NCBI RefSeq assembly: GCF_000190735.1 | Contig: NC_015177.1 | Location: forward strand, 744,001-808,000 | Reading direction: 5' to 3' | Length of the DNA stretch: 64,000 nucleotides | Origin: Pseudopedobacter saltans DSM 12145 | Lineage (GTDB): Bacteria > Bacteroidota > Bacteroidia > Sphingobacteriales > Sphingobacteriaceae | Part shown: in pieces, positions 17,194 to 26,638 of the stretch | Layout of the letters: each line of letters opens with the position of its first letter | Position numbering within the stretch: position 1 is the stretch's first letter | Made by a program: the position numbers and the translations under genes | The notes under the pieces: model-generated | Told to the model about the DNA's origin: nothing | Seen by the model: only the letters and a program-made list of their open reading frames with translations | Database searches by the model: none

Positions 17194-17961
17194 ATGAAAA
17201 GATTATTGATGTCGCTGCACCGGGTGTTTTACTTATTTTTTACGGTTACCTGTTTCTTTTCGCTTTATCCATTTTTATGGCTGTTTTCCCGAAATCAGTC
17301 TTATTATAAGTATGTTAATATCGTAAGAAAAATAAATGCTTTTCTAGCGTCATTTTTCTCAGGTATATTTTATAAGGCTAGCTACAAGCAAAAGATTGAC
17401 TGGTCCCGAACTTATGTTGTTTGTGCAAACCATGCGTCCAATCTTGACATTTTTGCGGTGAGCGTTTTGTTGAAAAACAACTTTTTCTTTATGGGGAAAC
17501 AAGAGCTTCTGGATAATATTTTCACGAGAATATACTTTCAGACAATTGATGTGCCGGTTGACAGAAAAAGTAAAATGAGTTCTTATAGAGCTTATAAAAA
17601 GGCCGAAGAACGTCTGAAAAATGGAATGAGTCTGGTGATTTTTCCGGAAGGAAAAATAGGAGATGAATACCCTCCGTTGTTGCATCCCTTTAAAAATGGT
17701 ACATTTAAATTAGCTATAGAAAACAATATTCCCATACTTCCGGTAAGTTTACAAAACAATTGGGAATTGCTTTGGGATGATGGTGCGAAAACAGGTTCGA
17801 AACCCGGAATAAGTCGTATATATGTGCATAATCCGATAGAAACTAAAGATTTGACTGTAAAAGATGAAGAAAATCTTAAAAATAATGTTTTTGAAATTGT
17901 ACATTCGAAACTGAATTATCCGGCTTACCCAAAAGATTTGAATAACGGCGATGAAGATTGA
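17194..17961 (+). CDS. 1-acyl-glycerol-3-phosphate acyltransferase (PlsC family)
   Basis: 255 residues. It adds the second acyl chain to lysophosphatidic acid, or a related acceptor, at the inner membrane. A hydrophobic N-terminus (about residues 10-32) anchors it. The catalytic NHxxxxD is NHASNLD (about residues 78-84), block II is near VPVDRKSK, block III is FPEGKIGDE (a variant of FPEGTRS, about residues 149-157) and the LPVSLQNNWEL block IV follows. The last 11 bases overlap the start of gatC, so the two are translationally coupled. Confidence 0.9.
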   Translation: MKRLLMSLHRVFYLFFTVTCFFSLYPFLWLFSRNQSYYKYVNIVRKINAFLASFFSGIFYKASYKQKIDWSRTYVVCANHASNLDIFAVSVLLKNNFFFMGKQELLDNIFTRIYFQTIDVPVDRKSKMSSYRAYKKAEERLKNGMSLVIFPEGKIGDEYPPLLHPFKNGTFKLAIENNIPILPVSLQNNWELLWDDGAKTGSKPGISRIYVHNPIETKDLTVKDEENLKNNVFEIVHSKLNYPAYPKDLNNGDED

Positions 17962-18241
17962 TAAAGAAACTGTAGAAAAGATAGCTCACCTAAGCAGGCT
18001 TAGTCTGACAGAAGAGGAAAAGAAAAAATCCATTCAGGAGTTGAGTGAGATATTAAGCTTTATGGAAAAGCTGAATGAAGTTGATGTGGAAGGTGTAAGT
18101 CCACTCATACATTTAAATGATGAGGTAAATGTGCTGCGAGAAGATATCGAAAAACAGGAACTTACCCGGGAAGAGGCGTTGCAAAATGCTCCCCTAAAAA
18201 ATGAAGAATACTTTAAAGTATCTAAAGTGATTAACAAATAG
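17951..18241 (+). CDS. gatC: Asp/Glu-tRNA amidotransferase subunit C
   Basis: 96 residues, full-length GatC. With GatA and GatB it converts misacylated Glu-tRNA-Gln or Asp-tRNA-Asn to the amide form; GatC stabilises GatA. The family pattern is clear: VEKIAHLSRLSLTEEE near the start, ILSFMEKLNEVDVEGVSP in the middle, and LREDIEKQELTREEALQNAP at the end. It overlaps plsC by 11 bases. gatA and gatB are not in this window. Confidence 0.93.
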   Translation: MKIDKETVEKIAHLSRLSLTEEEKKKSIQELSEILSFMEKLNEVDVEGVSPLIHLNDEVNVLREDIEKQELTREEALQNAPLKNEEYFKVSKVINK

Positions 18242-18302
18242 TTTGTAACAAAAAATACGCTTTGTCGCTCTTAATAGCATATTATCAATTAGACTCTGTT
18301 AA

Positions 18303-18995
18303 ATGGATGAATTAATCAGAATACGGGATATAGGACGAAAGTATGTTATTGGAACAGAAACAATAGAAGCGTTAAAATCTGTTTCGTTGGATATTCATAA
18401 AGGAGAATTTGTAGCGCTAATGGGACCTTCCGGTTCTGGAAAATCTACTTTAATGAATATTCTTGGCTGTCTTGATACTCCAAGCCATGGAGATTATATC
18501 CTCAATGGAATTAATGTAAGCCACATGACGGACAATCAGTTAGCAACCGTTAGAAATAAAGAGATAGGATTCGTCTTCCAGACTTTTAATTTACTACCTC
18601 GTTACACGGCTTTGGAAAATGTTGCTTTGCCCTTGGTATACGCTGGCGTAAGTAAGAAAGAGAGGGAAGAAAGGGCTCTGGATGCTTTGATAAATGTAGG
18701 ACTGGAAAATAGAGTAGACCATAGGCCTAATGAACTTTCGGGAGGACAGAGGCAAAGAGTTGCTGTAGCAAGAGCTTTGATAAATAATCCGTCTATTATT
18801 TTGGCTGATGAGCCTACCGGGAATTTGGACACCAAAACTTCCGTAGAGATTATGGCTTTAATGGAAAATATCCATATAAAAGGAAATACTATTATTTTGG
18901 TTACTCATGAAGAGGATATTGCTCGGCATGCACACCGAATTGTTAGGATGAGAGACGGACTTATAGAAAACGACGATTTAATATCGAAAGTTTAA
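18303..18995 (+). CDS. ABC transporter ATPase, LolD/MacB family
   Basis: 230 residues. Walker [10 protein letters not shown] (about residues 41-49), Q-loop [18 protein letters not shown], signature [15 protein letters not shown] (about residues 140-154) and Walker [13 protein letters not shown] are all intact, with the LolD/MacB-type insertion after the Q-loop. These ATPases drive lipoprotein release (LolCDE) or MacB/FtsX-like permeases that work from outside the bilayer. No permease gene adjoins it, so the partner must be encoded elsewhere. It ends 2 bases before the adenosyltransferase gene. Confidence 0.9.
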   Translation: MDELIRIRDIGRKYVIGTETIEALKSVSLDIHKGEFVALMGPSGSGKSTLMNILGCLDTPSHGDYILNGINVSHMTDNQLATVRNKEIGFVFQTFNLLPRYTALENVALPLVYAGVSKKEREERALDALINVGLENRVDHRPNELSGGQRQRVAVARALINNPSIILADEPTGNLDTKTSVEIMALMENIHIKGNTIILVTHEEDIARHAHRIVRMRDGLIENDDLISKV

Positions 18996-18997
18996 AA

Positions 18998-19546
18998 ATG
19001 AAGATTTATACTAAAACAGGAGATAAAGGTTATACTTCTTTGATAGGAGGGACAAGGATATCTAAACATCATTTAAGGATTGAATCTTATGGGACTATAG
19101 ATGAGTTGAATAGTTACCTGGGGTTGATTAAAGATCAGGATATACGGGATAGAGACAAGGAAGTGCTTAAAGAAATTCAAGATAGATTATTTACAATAGG
19201 AGCGTTATTAGCCAGTGACCCGGAAAAGCAAACCAAAAAAGTGCCTGATCTTTTTATAAGCGATGTGGAGCTGCTTGAAAAGGAAATAGACTTGATGACG
19301 GAAATACTTCCTGCTTTGAGACATTTTGTATTACCGGGAGGAACAACAGCCTCCTCATTTTGCCATATAGCCAGATGTGTTTGCAGAAGGGCGGAGAGAT
19401 TAGTGGTAGAACTTTCGGAAACTTCAATCGTTGAAAAATTAGTGATTATGTACTTGAATCGACTGTCTGATTACCTTTTTGTATTATCCCGAACTATAAA
19501 TCACTTAAGTCATGTTGAGGAAAACAAATGGATACCGAGATTGTAA
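18998..19546 (+). CDS. Cob(I)alamin adenosyltransferase, PduO type
   Basis: 182 residues. It transfers the adenosyl group of ATP to cob(I)alamin, making coenzyme B12 for methylmalonyl-CoA mutase and similar enzymes. The N-terminal ATP loop KIYTKTGDKGYTSLIGGTRISK is diagnostic, followed by YGTIDELNSYLGL and the C-terminal CRRAERLVVELSE helix and LNRLSDYLFVLSR. A trimeric cytoplasmic enzyme. It starts 2 bases after the ABC ATPase stop, which suggests co-transcription without an obvious functional tie. Confidence 0.93.
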   Translation: MKIYTKTGDKGYTSLIGGTRISKHHLRIESYGTIDELNSYLGLIKDQDIRDRDKEVLKEIQDRLFTIGALLASDPEKQTKKVPDLFISDVELLEKEIDLMTEILPALRHFVLPGGTTASSFCHIARCVCRRAERLVVELSETSIVEKLVIMYLNRLSDYLFVLSRTINHLSHVEENKWIPRL

Positions 19547-19677
19547 TGTTTTAGTTGTAAGTAATAACTTTGTCAAGTTATGAACTGAAGACTATTTGGC
19601 CTTCAAATTGTTGATAACTTTTTTAGGAACTTTTAAATAATAATATAGCTTTGCGAATAAATTAAAATTCTAAATAT

Positions 19678-19899
19678 ATGTATTGGACGTTAGAATTAGC
19701 ATCACACTTAGAAGATGCACCATGGCCTGCTACTAAAGATGAATTAATTGATTATGCTATCCGTTCTGGTGCTCCTGTGGAAGTTATTGAGAACTTACAA
19801 GCGCTAGAAGATGACGGCGAGCCGTATGAAAATATAGAAGAGATTTGGCCAGATTATCCTACTAAGGATGACTTCTTCTTTAACGAAGACGAGTATTAA
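19678..19899 (+). CDS. DUF2795 family small acidic protein
   Basis: 73 residues, very acidic at the C-terminus (DDFFFNEDEY). The sequence YWTLELASHLEDAPWPATKDELIDYAIRSGAP matches the DUF2795 fold, a small helical domain found singly in nearly all Bacteroidota and of unknown function. TAGCTTTG at 19646-19653, 24 bases before the ATG, fits the -7 consensus TAnnTTTG, although no clear -33 element precedes it. The gene ends in a strong terminator, so it is probably an independent, well expressed unit. Confidence 0.88.
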   Translation: MYWTLELASHLEDAPWPATKDELIDYAIRSGAPVEVIENLQALEDDGEPYENIEEIWPDYPTKDDFFFNEDEY

Positions 19900-19934
19900 G
19901 AAAAGCCCGAGTTTATCACTCGGGCTTTTCTTTT
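19900..19934 (+). terminator. Strong intrinsic terminator after DUF2795 gene
   Basis: A perfect 13-pair stem, GAAAAGCCCGAGT (19900-19912) and ACTCGGGCTTTTC (19918-19930), with a TTATC loop and a following TTTT. It begins directly at the stop codon. Confidence 0.92.
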
Positions 19935-20181
19935 GTATACTGCTTTAGGATGACCTTTATACACCTGATTTCCGGGTGTATTTTTCCTTTGCTTTTTAAG
20001 AGATGTTTTTACAAAGTAATTGTAAAATTTTTGAAGCTATTTTTTGTTTCATATTTTCAATGAAAGCGGAGGAAATCTTTAAAATACAGTAGTAAAGTCC
20101 CTTTATTTAAGGATTTACCCTTAATTATTTAAAAATCTACCTCTTGATTTTTAGTCTCTCGACCTAATTTCGTTATCAATC
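19935..20181. other. Non-coding stretch before the susC control region
   Basis: About 250 AT-rich bases between the DUF2795 terminator and the operator region of susC. CACCTGATTTCCGGGTG (19960-19976) is a small hairpin of five pairs. I see no gene, no second promoter and no further repeat. Confidence 0.5.
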
Positions 20182-20213
20182 ATATTGAAATATGGTAACA
20201 GGTATTTCAATAT
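20182..20213. promoter_or_regulatory. Perfect inverted repeat upstream of susC promoter
   Basis: ATATTGAAATA (20182-20192), a ten-base spacer TGGTAACAGG and TATTTCAATAT (20203-20213). The 11-base arms are exact complements. It lies just upstream of the -33 element, the place for an activator site; the spacer begins with TGGTAA, like the downstream operator half-sites. The binding protein is unknown. Confidence 0.5.
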
Positions 20214-20216
20214 TGT

Positions 20217-20246
20217 TTTGAATTATCAAATAAATATCTATTTTTG
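20217..20246 (+). promoter_or_regulatory. Likely susC promoter
   Basis: TTTG (20217-20220), 18 bases, then TATTTTTG (20239-20246), a full match to TAnnTTTG of Bacteroidota. The -7 element overlaps the first TTGGTAAACCAA box, so occupancy of that box should block the polymerase. Confidence 0.6.
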
Positions 20247-20270
20247 GTAAACCAATTTTTGGTAAACCAA
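20241..20270. promoter_or_regulatory. Tandem TTGGTAAACCAA operators (GntR/FadR-like)
   Basis: The 15-base unit TTTTTGGTAAACCAA occurs twice back to back (20241-20255 and 20256-20270). Each contains the inverted repeat TTGGT-AA-ACCAA, close to the TTGGTATACCAA operators of FadR-subfamily GntR repressors such as UxuR and ExuR, which sense uronates. Box position over the -7 element and start site fits repression released by an uronate from the locus substrate. The regulator gene is not in the window. Confidence 0.6.
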
Positions 20271-20329
20271 TTTGGATTTATTGGTAGAAACGAAAAGGAA
20301 TAATCCCAATTAAACAACACCTAAAAATT

Positions 20330-23300
20330 ATGAAGTTCAGAATTTATGCGAAAGGTTTTGTGTTTATGCTGATTTGTAGTGTTTTATTCACTCAAATAGC
20401 ACTAGCCCAAAACAAAGTGAAGGTTCAAGGAGTGGTAAAGTCAGATAGTGGAGAACCGCTGCCTGGAGTATCGGTATCTATTAAGGATACTAAACAGGGT
20501 ACACAAACCGGACCGAATGGCGAATTTACAATTAATGCTGCGGTTGGACAGATTTTACTGTTTAACTATATGGGCTTTAAGCCTCAGGCGGTTGGCGTGT
20601 CTAAAGCCGGAAGTATAAATGTAACCATGGAAGAAGTGGTTACGGCCATGAATGAAGTGGTAGTCGTTGGCTACGGTAGCCTAAAGAAATCAGCCATTAC
20701 ATCTGCAGTAAGCAAATTGGAGAATAAGAACTTGGATGAAATTCCAACTTCTCGTCTGGACAATGCCCTTATTGGTAAAATTGCAGGAGTTACCGTTCAG
20801 AATGTTAGTTCTGAAGTTGGTGCTGAACCTGTTGTACGTGTAAGAGGTTTTAACTCTATCAGTGCAGATTCATCTCCTTTGGTTGTAGTAGATGGTTATC
20901 CTGTTCCTGACGGTCTTTCGTTTGTGAATCCACAAGACGTAGAATCTATTGAAGTATTAAAGGACGCTGCATCAGCCTCTATTTACGGTTCAAGAGCAGC
21001 GAATGGAGTGATTTTGATCACAACCAAATCAGGTACACCGGATAAACCAAGAATCTCTTTGAAATCTTATTATGGTTTTAAAAATCCATATAAGCTGCAT
21101 CCGATTTTAACTATGTCTGAATATGTGGATAAACTATATGCAGAAGCTGCTTTGAGAGAAAATGATCCATCGGTAGCTACAAATCGAAGAAATCTGATTA
21201 CTAATCAGGAGAGAGCAGCATATATTATAGAAAATCAGATCACTGGTTATTCAACAGATTGGCAAGATATGGCGCTAAATGATAATGCTGGTATATACAA
21301 TGTGCAATTGGGGATTTCCGGAGGTAAGAAAGATCTGAAATACTATATCTCCGGTAGTATGCAAAAGGACGAGGGGATTATGAAGTTTAGTCAGAATGAC
21401 AGAACTACATTTAAAGCTAAAGTCGATGGTAATCTGACGAAGAAACTGAAATTTAGCTTAAATTTTAACCCGACATATATTAAAACAGACAGGCCTTCTG
21501 CTAATTATACAGATTATTATAGGTGGTATAGTTTTGTTCCGGCTTATCATAATGAGTTTACAGCAGCTTATGTGAAGCAAAATAGCCAATGGGCAAATAT
21601 ATTGCCAGGAGACTATGCGCAGGCTCGTCATTTTAATGGTTTAGCTTATTCAGGTTATATGCCCGATGGAACTTTTTGGACAAGCCCGGGAACAGTAGAT
21701 CCATGGAGCACTCAAAATAACACACCTCTTTCCATAGCAAGCAGAGAATCCAGAGCAAGAACCGCTTATAGAATTCTTACATCGGGGGATTTGTCATATG
21801 AAATTCTTCCGAAGTTGGTGTTTAAGACTTCTTTAGGTGGATATTATAATTTTGAAGAGAACACAACATTTACACAAAGTAATGCTAAACAAGACGGTGC
21901 AGTAAACCAAGCTTTAGTTACTGGAATGCATTTTAAAGATTTATTATGGGAGAATACGCTAAACTATGCATATTCAAAAAGGAAGCACAATTTTACAGGC
22001 CTATTAGGTTACACAGCTCAGCAAACCTGGATAGACAATTCAAGTATGGCAGGAATGAATTTTCCAACTGAAAATTTCCAAACACTGAATCAAGCTGCTC
22101 AAATTGATCAAAGCAGGACTTTTACAACTAAGGACAGAATTGGTTTAGTCTCTTATTTAGGTAGATTGACTTACGATTATAATAGTAAGTATATGTTGAC
22201 GGCCAGTTTTAGGACTGATGGAAGTTCTTACTTTGCTAGCGGAAGAAAGTATGGCTTTTTTCCATCTGTATCAGCAGGTTGGAATATTACCAGCGAGCCA
22301 TTCATGAAAGATCTTAGCTGGTTAACAACCATGAAATTAAGAACAAGTTATGGGGCTACCGGAAATAATAAGATAACAAGTTTCTCGTATCAGGATTTAT
22401 TGAATCCAGCTAATTATGGTTTCGGAGCGGGTACAGGTAATGTAAACCTGGGTTTATCACCAAACTCACCTGTAATTGCAAATCCATTGATAACCTGGGA
22501 ACGCACTTTTGAATCTAATACGGGTTTAGATTTAGCTTTCTTACAAAATAGATTTAACCTCTCTGTAGAATATTATCGCTCGGTAACAGATAAATTATTG
22601 TTTAATCAAGCGGCAATGGCTTTTACAGGTTCAGAGGAATTCATCAACAATATAGGTAAAGTAAGAAATAATGGTATTGAAGCAGAATTTAGTTCCAATA
22701 ATCTAAAAACTAAGAATTTCGAGTGGACATCTTCTATCAATTTTGCCAGAAACAAAAATAAATTGTTGGAATTGGGAGGAGAACCTTTCCAATATAATTA
22801 TGGTGAAAGGAACGAGATTTATGCAGCAATAGTAGGGCAGCCGTCCATCCAGTTTTTCGGTTACAAAACCCAAGGAGTATGGAAATCTGCCGATGAGATT
22901 GCTGCTTCAGGAATTACATCTGCGATTACGAACTTTGCAGTACCAGGAGGTTTAAGATATGCGGATACTAATGGCGATAATATTGTCAACACTGATGATA
23001 GAGTTGTTTTGGGGAGTCCTTTTCCAGACTTTACATGGGGATTTTCGAATGCCTTTAAATATAAAAACTTTGATTTAAATATTTTAGTACAAGGCTCTCA
23101 AGGCGGAAAATTGATTAATGGTGACGCATATTATAATGAAACAAAGCGATTCAATAAAAATTATAATTCAAATAATCGTTGGTTGAGTGACATGTATCCG
23201 GGAGATGGAAAAACCCCGTATTTCACAAGTGGAGCAGATTGGATGGTTTCGGATTATGTACTTGAAGATGCCTCGTATATTTCTTTAAGAAACGTAATTT

Positions 23301-23530
23301 TGGGGTATACAATTCCTCAAAAATCAATTAAGAAACTTGGACTGAATGCAGTTAGATTATATGCTTCAGCGGATAATTTAGCTTATTTCATGGGCAAAGG
23401 ATATAGAGGCATTAATCCTGAGGCCAGAGTGACATCAAATCAATATCAATCTCCTTTAGTAACTGGATACCAAAGAGGTGCATTTCCTTTAATGCAGACA
23501 TTTACATTTGGTTTGGATCTGAACTTTTAA
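20330..23530 (+). CDS. susC: SusC/RagA TonB-dependent glycan transporter
   Basis: 1066 residues. The outer-membrane barrel that imports oligosaccharides with its SusD lid, powered by TonB. Signal peptide residues 1-26 (ending LAQ), a carboxypeptidase-D-like domain at about 30-105 (VKVQGVVKSDSGEPLPGVSVS), a TonB-box-like stretch near NEVVVVGYGSLKKSAITSAV, a plug at about 115-225 (DNALIGKIAGVTVQ, ASIYGSRAANGVILITTK) and the long beta-barrel ending in FTFGLDLNF. There is no extra N-terminal sigma-regulating (STN) domain. It begins the locus of five genes, behind the tandem operators. Confidence 0.95.
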   Translation: MKFRIYAKGFVFMLICSVLFTQIALAQNKVKVQGVVKSDSGEPLPGVSVSIKDTKQGTQTGPNGEFTINAAVGQILLFNYMGFKPQAVGVSKAGSINVTMEEVVTAMNEVVVVGYGSLKKSAITSAVSKLENKNLDEIPTSRLDNALIGKIAGVTVQNVSSEVGAEPVVRVRGFNSISADSSPLVVVDGYPVPDGLSFVNPQDVESIEVLKDAASASIYGSRAANGVILITTKSGTPDKPRISLKSYYGFKNPYKLHPILTMSEYVDKLYAEAALRENDPSVATNRRNLITNQERAAYIIENQITGYSTDWQDMALNDNAGIYNVQLGISGGKKDLKYYISGSMQKDEGIMKFSQNDRTTFKAKVDGNLTKKLKFSLNFNPTYIKTDRPSANYTDYYRWYSFVPAYHNEFTAAYVKQNSQWANILPGDYAQARHFNGLAYSGYMPDGTFWTSPGTVDPWSTQNNTPLSIASRESRARTAYRILTSGDLSYEILPKLVFKTSLGGYYNFEENTTFTQSNAKQDGAVNQALVTGMHFKDLLWENTLNYAYSKRKHNFTGLLGYTAQQTWIDNSSMAGMNFPTENFQTLNQAAQIDQSRTFTTKDRIGLVSYLGRLTYDYNSKYMLTASFRTDGSSYFASGRKYGFFPSVSAGWNITSEPFMKDLSWLTTMKLRTSYGATGNNKITSFSYQDLLNPANYGFGAGTGNVNLGLSPNSPVIANPLITWERTFESNTGLDLAFLQNRFNLSVEYYRSVTDKLLFNQAAMAFTGSEEFINNIGKVRNNGIEAEFSSNNLKTKNFEWTSSINFARNKNKLLELGGEPFQYNYGERNEIYAAIVGQPSIQFFGYKTQGVWKSADEIAASGITSAITNFAVPGGLRYADTNGDNIVNTDDRVVLGSPFPDFTWGFSNAFKYKNFDLNILVQGSQGGKLINGDAYYNETKRFNKNYNSNNRWLSDMYPGDGKTPYFTSGADWMVSDYVLEDASYISLRNVILGYTIPQKSIKKLGLNAVRLYASADNLAYFMGKGYRGINPEARVTSNQYQSPLVTGYQRGAFPLMQTFTFGLDLNF

Positions 23531-23541
23531 TTGGAATTAAC

Positions 23542-25128
23542 ATGAACAAGATATTAAAACATAATAAAAAGTTACTGGCATCGATCTTCTTATCGGTATC
23601 GTTAGTGTCATGTCAGAAATCTATTGATCTTCAGCCTATTTCTAATGTTGGCGCGGAAGATTATTATAAAAACTTTAACGAAGTTAGTAGTGCACTTACT
23701 GGGTGTTACAGCGGTTTGCATAAACCACTATATAATGAATGGATGTTTACCGAATTAAGAAGCGATAATTCTAAACAGGGTGTGCCTAACAGTACCAACG
23801 TAGCTAACGCCGAATTGAACGCTTTGGATATGTTTACGTTAAATCCGTTTCATGAGAGAGTTTATGATTATTGGCTTGATACTTATAACAATATTAGAGC
23901 TATCAATTATGTGCTTAGGAGCCTGGGGGTTAAGTACGAGAATAAGGAAATTGTAGTTTCTAATGGTACCGCCGAAATGAGTGATGTACAAAGAAACAAA
24001 ATAATGGGAGAAGCACTATTCTTGAGGGCATACCATTATTTCAATTTAGTTAGATTATTTGGCGGAGTGTTTCTGGTAGACAAACCTGTTAGTCCGCAAG
24101 AAGCCAAATTAATTCAAAGATCTTCTGTAAATGATTTATATGATTTTATCGTTGCAGATTTAAAAAAGGCAAACGAAGTTTTCCCGCATTTGACTTTTGC
24201 TACTATTCCTCAGGCAGATTTAGGAAGAGCTAATATTTGGTCATCAAAATCATTATTAGCAAAGGTTTATCTGACTCTTGGGCAAAAGAATGAATCTTTG
24301 ATTTTACTGAATGACGTAATTAATAATAGTGGATATGGCTTAGTTTCGTCTTATTCGGATGTCTTTTCTATCTCTAATGAAATGAATAAGGAAATTATTT
24401 TTGCCATAAGATATAAAGCGGGTGGCTTAGGACTTGGGTCCCCGTTTGCTAATTTATTTGCACCGACAGGAAGTGGGAATGCTGTAGTGAATAATGACGG
24501 TAATGGTTATAATTTTCCAACAGAAGAAATGAAGACCATTTACAAGGTAGGAGACTTGCGTAAAGATGTTACAATAGCACAATACACAGCTACAAGACCT
24601 TATGTTAAAAAATTTCTTTCTCAGGTTTCTTTAAGATATGATGCGGAAAATGATTTCCCTATAATCCGTTATTCTGATATTTTATTAATGAAAGCTGAAG
24701 CTTTGGGATATGATAATGCAGATGGTGAATCAGTAGCCCTTATTAATCAGGTAAGAACGAGAGCGGGTGCATTAGATTATGGAAGTAACACAGATTTTGC
24801 TGGTAAATTATATAAATATCCGTCTTCTGGCACAGAATCTTTGAGTAATGCAGAATCTTTCAGAAAAGCTTTGCTAAACGAAAGGCGAATAGAATTTGCT
24901 TTCGAAAATCAAAGATACTTTGATATAATGAGACAGTCGGATGCGGTGGAGATTATTAAAAATCATTTTGCAGAAGAATTCGCTAATCATTATGTTAATA
25001 TCATTCCTCCAATAACTTTATCTGCCCTACAGGCGAACGTTACAAAAGATCGGCTCTTGTTGCCAATCCCACAAAAAGAGAGAGATAAAAATGATCAGAT
25101 AGATATTGGTCAAAACCCAGGTTATTAA
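23542..25128 (+). CDS. susD: SusD/RagB surface glycan-binding lipoprotein
   Basis: 528 residues, starting 11 bases after susC. It caps the SusC barrel at the cell surface and captures glycan. A lipoprotein signal peptide ends in the lipobox LVSC (Cys at about residue 24). The TPR-like helical core is recognisable: GEALFLRAYHYFNLVRLFGGV (about residues 155-176), DIILLMKAEAL and the C-terminal NERRIEFAFENQRYFDIMR and LLLPIPQKERDKN, which are the hallmark RagB/SusD C-terminal motifs. Confidence 0.95.
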   Translation: MNKILKHNKKLLASIFLSVSLVSCQKSIDLQPISNVGAEDYYKNFNEVSSALTGCYSGLHKPLYNEWMFTELRSDNSKQGVPNSTNVANAELNALDMFTLNPFHERVYDYWLDTYNNIRAINYVLRSLGVKYENKEIVVSNGTAEMSDVQRNKIMGEALFLRAYHYFNLVRLFGGVFLVDKPVSPQEAKLIQRSSVNDLYDFIVADLKKANEVFPHLTFATIPQADLGRANIWSSKSLLAKVYLTLGQKNESLILLNDVINNSGYGLVSSYSDVFSISNEMNKEIIFAIRYKAGGLGLGSPFANLFAPTGSGNAVVNNDGNGYNFPTEEMKTIYKVGDLRKDVTIAQYTATRPYVKKFLSQVSLRYDAENDFPIIRYSDILLMKAEALGYDNADGESVALINQVRTRAGALDYGSNTDFAGKLYKYPSSGTESLSNAESFRKALLNERRIEFAFENQRYFDIMRQSDAVEIIKNHFAEEFANHYVNIIPPITLSALQANVTKDRLLLPIPQKERDKNDQIDIGQNPGY

Positions 25129-25147
25129 TATAAAAAAGATAAAGAAT

Positions 25148-26473
25148 ATGAAAAATATTAATAAAATATTCCTATTTCTTCTGATAAGTATGGGGATAAT
25201 GTCTTGTAAGAAGGATGAAAAGCAAGCAACTGCTACTGTAAGTGTGCAAACACGGGAATATACTTTTAATATGGGGAATAAGAAATTATCCCCAAATAAT
25301 GACATTAGTGTAAATGTGAAATCTGATGTAGGAGTAGAATCTATCTATAGTTATCTAATTAGAGGTAACAAACCGGACTCCTTAATCGGGATATTTTTTC
25401 CAGGAGAAGAGGATAATATAAAAGATTTGACCTTAAGTTTTTCTAATAATATTTTCCAAAGACCAGATCTGTCGCAAGTAGAAGGTATAAAGATGATGGT
25501 TAAAAGTTTAAATAATGCGGCATATGAAGGATTTGTGAAGATAACCGCTTATTTTCCGCATTTACCCAAGCTGTCTGGTTTTCCGGTTAATGAGAAGTTA
25601 AATGACCACGATCAGATTACCATCCAAGGAAAAGCCGAGTCGGAAAATGGAATTACTAAAATTGAAATTTTTGATGATTCTACAGGACCTTTTACATTAG
25701 TTCATTCAATAGATAATTTAAATGACATTAAAAGTTATAATGTAAATTATACTTATACTTATAGGCCAGAAGCAAATAATGTACAAATTGTACTTTATGA
25801 TAAGGAAGACTTTTCTACAAGTCATCTCATGAAAATTGCAACAACCCCTTATATTTTAAGAACTGATTTAGTTATGAATGCTCAGGGAGATGCTACTACA
25901 AATACGGTTTCTAACTGGGTTAATGATTTTACCTGGACATCTTTTGGCAGTTGTGATTTACATGCGTTATCTAAGAATAGTACAGATCCTCTGAAAGATT
26001 ATCAAAGGATAGCTTTCTTGTTTTATGGAACATCTTCTAACGCAACTTTTTATTCACCGTCAAATGCCTCTTCTGTTGCAAAGAATTATATATGTGGTTC
26101 TTCAGAGTGGGGAATACCAGGAACAGATATAGCTACGCTGAAAGCTACGAAATTCAGAGCACTCCTAAGGAATCAAAATGCAGCTACAGCAGCTGTATAC
26201 GCGAATATCGAATCTGGAAATATTTCGACTTTAGATAATACTTTCTTTACTGGGATTACAGTTCCTGGTTCTAGCCAGGCGAAATATGTTGAGAGTCCTG
26301 CAGATACTCAAGCGGCAGATTTTAATGCAACTACAAGGAATCTGATCTGGATAAAAGTTCCAAAACAAAATGGTGGAGAAATTAACGTTATACTAAAAAT
26401 AAAGGAAGTGAATTATGTTTCAACTAGTAATAAGTTTGCTACCATTAAATTCGATATGTACGTTCAAAAATAA
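25148..26473 (+). CDS. Surface lipoprotein of the PL6 locus (SusE/SGBP-like position)
   Basis: 441 residues from the ATG at 25148; an in-frame earlier start at 25106 would overlap susD and give a poor signal peptide, so 25148 is preferred. The signal peptide ends in a lipobox (GIMSC, Cys at about residue 20). The mature protein looks like several beta-sandwich domains: FPGEEDNIKDLTLSFS, KITAYFPHLPKLSGFPVN and a C-terminal third with many Ser, Thr and Asn. No catalytic motif is seen. Directly downstream of susD, it is probably an outer-membrane surface glycan-binding protein that helps hold the polymer for the PL6 lyases. Family uncertain. Confidence 0.75.
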   Translation: MKNINKIFLFLLISMGIMSCKKDEKQATATVSVQTREYTFNMGNKKLSPNNDISVNVKSDVGVESIYSYLIRGNKPDSLIGIFFPGEEDNIKDLTLSFSNNIFQRPDLSQVEGIKMMVKSLNNAAYEGFVKITAYFPHLPKLSGFPVNEKLNDHDQITIQGKAESENGITKIEIFDDSTGPFTLVHSIDNLNDIKSYNVNYTYTYRPEANNVQIVLYDKEDFSTSHLMKIATTPYILRTDLVMNAQGDATTNTVSNWVNDFTWTSFGSCDLHALSKNSTDPLKDYQRIAFLFYGTSSNATFYSPSNASSVAKNYICGSSEWGIPGTDIATLKATKFRALLRNQNAATAAVYANIESGNISTLDNTFFTGITVPGSSQAKYVESPADTQAADFNATTRNLIWIKVPKQNGGEINVILKIKEVNYVSTSNKFATIKFDMYVQK

Positions 26474-26530
26474 TGTGACTAAATAGGAAAGTCTAAAGAT
26501 TTAAACGACATTGGTATTTCAACGACTTTA

Positions 26531-26577
26531 GGAGGAGAAATCTCTATCGCAAATATTTGTAAATGAGATTCTTCTCC
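26531..26577 (+). other. Long hairpin in leader of first PL6 gene
   Basis: GGAGGAGAAATCTC (26531-26544) can pair with GAGATTCTTCTCC (26565-26577), giving about 13 pairs with one bulge and one G-T pair. It sits in the 165-base gap between the lipoprotein gene and the first PL6 gene. There is no T run after it, so it looks more like an mRNA-stability or processing element than a terminator. Confidence 0.35.
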
Positions 26578-26638
26578 CAAAGTTTTCGGGGAAATGACAA
26601 TGATCTTTTTAGACAGTTCCGTTGCTATAAAAAAATAT

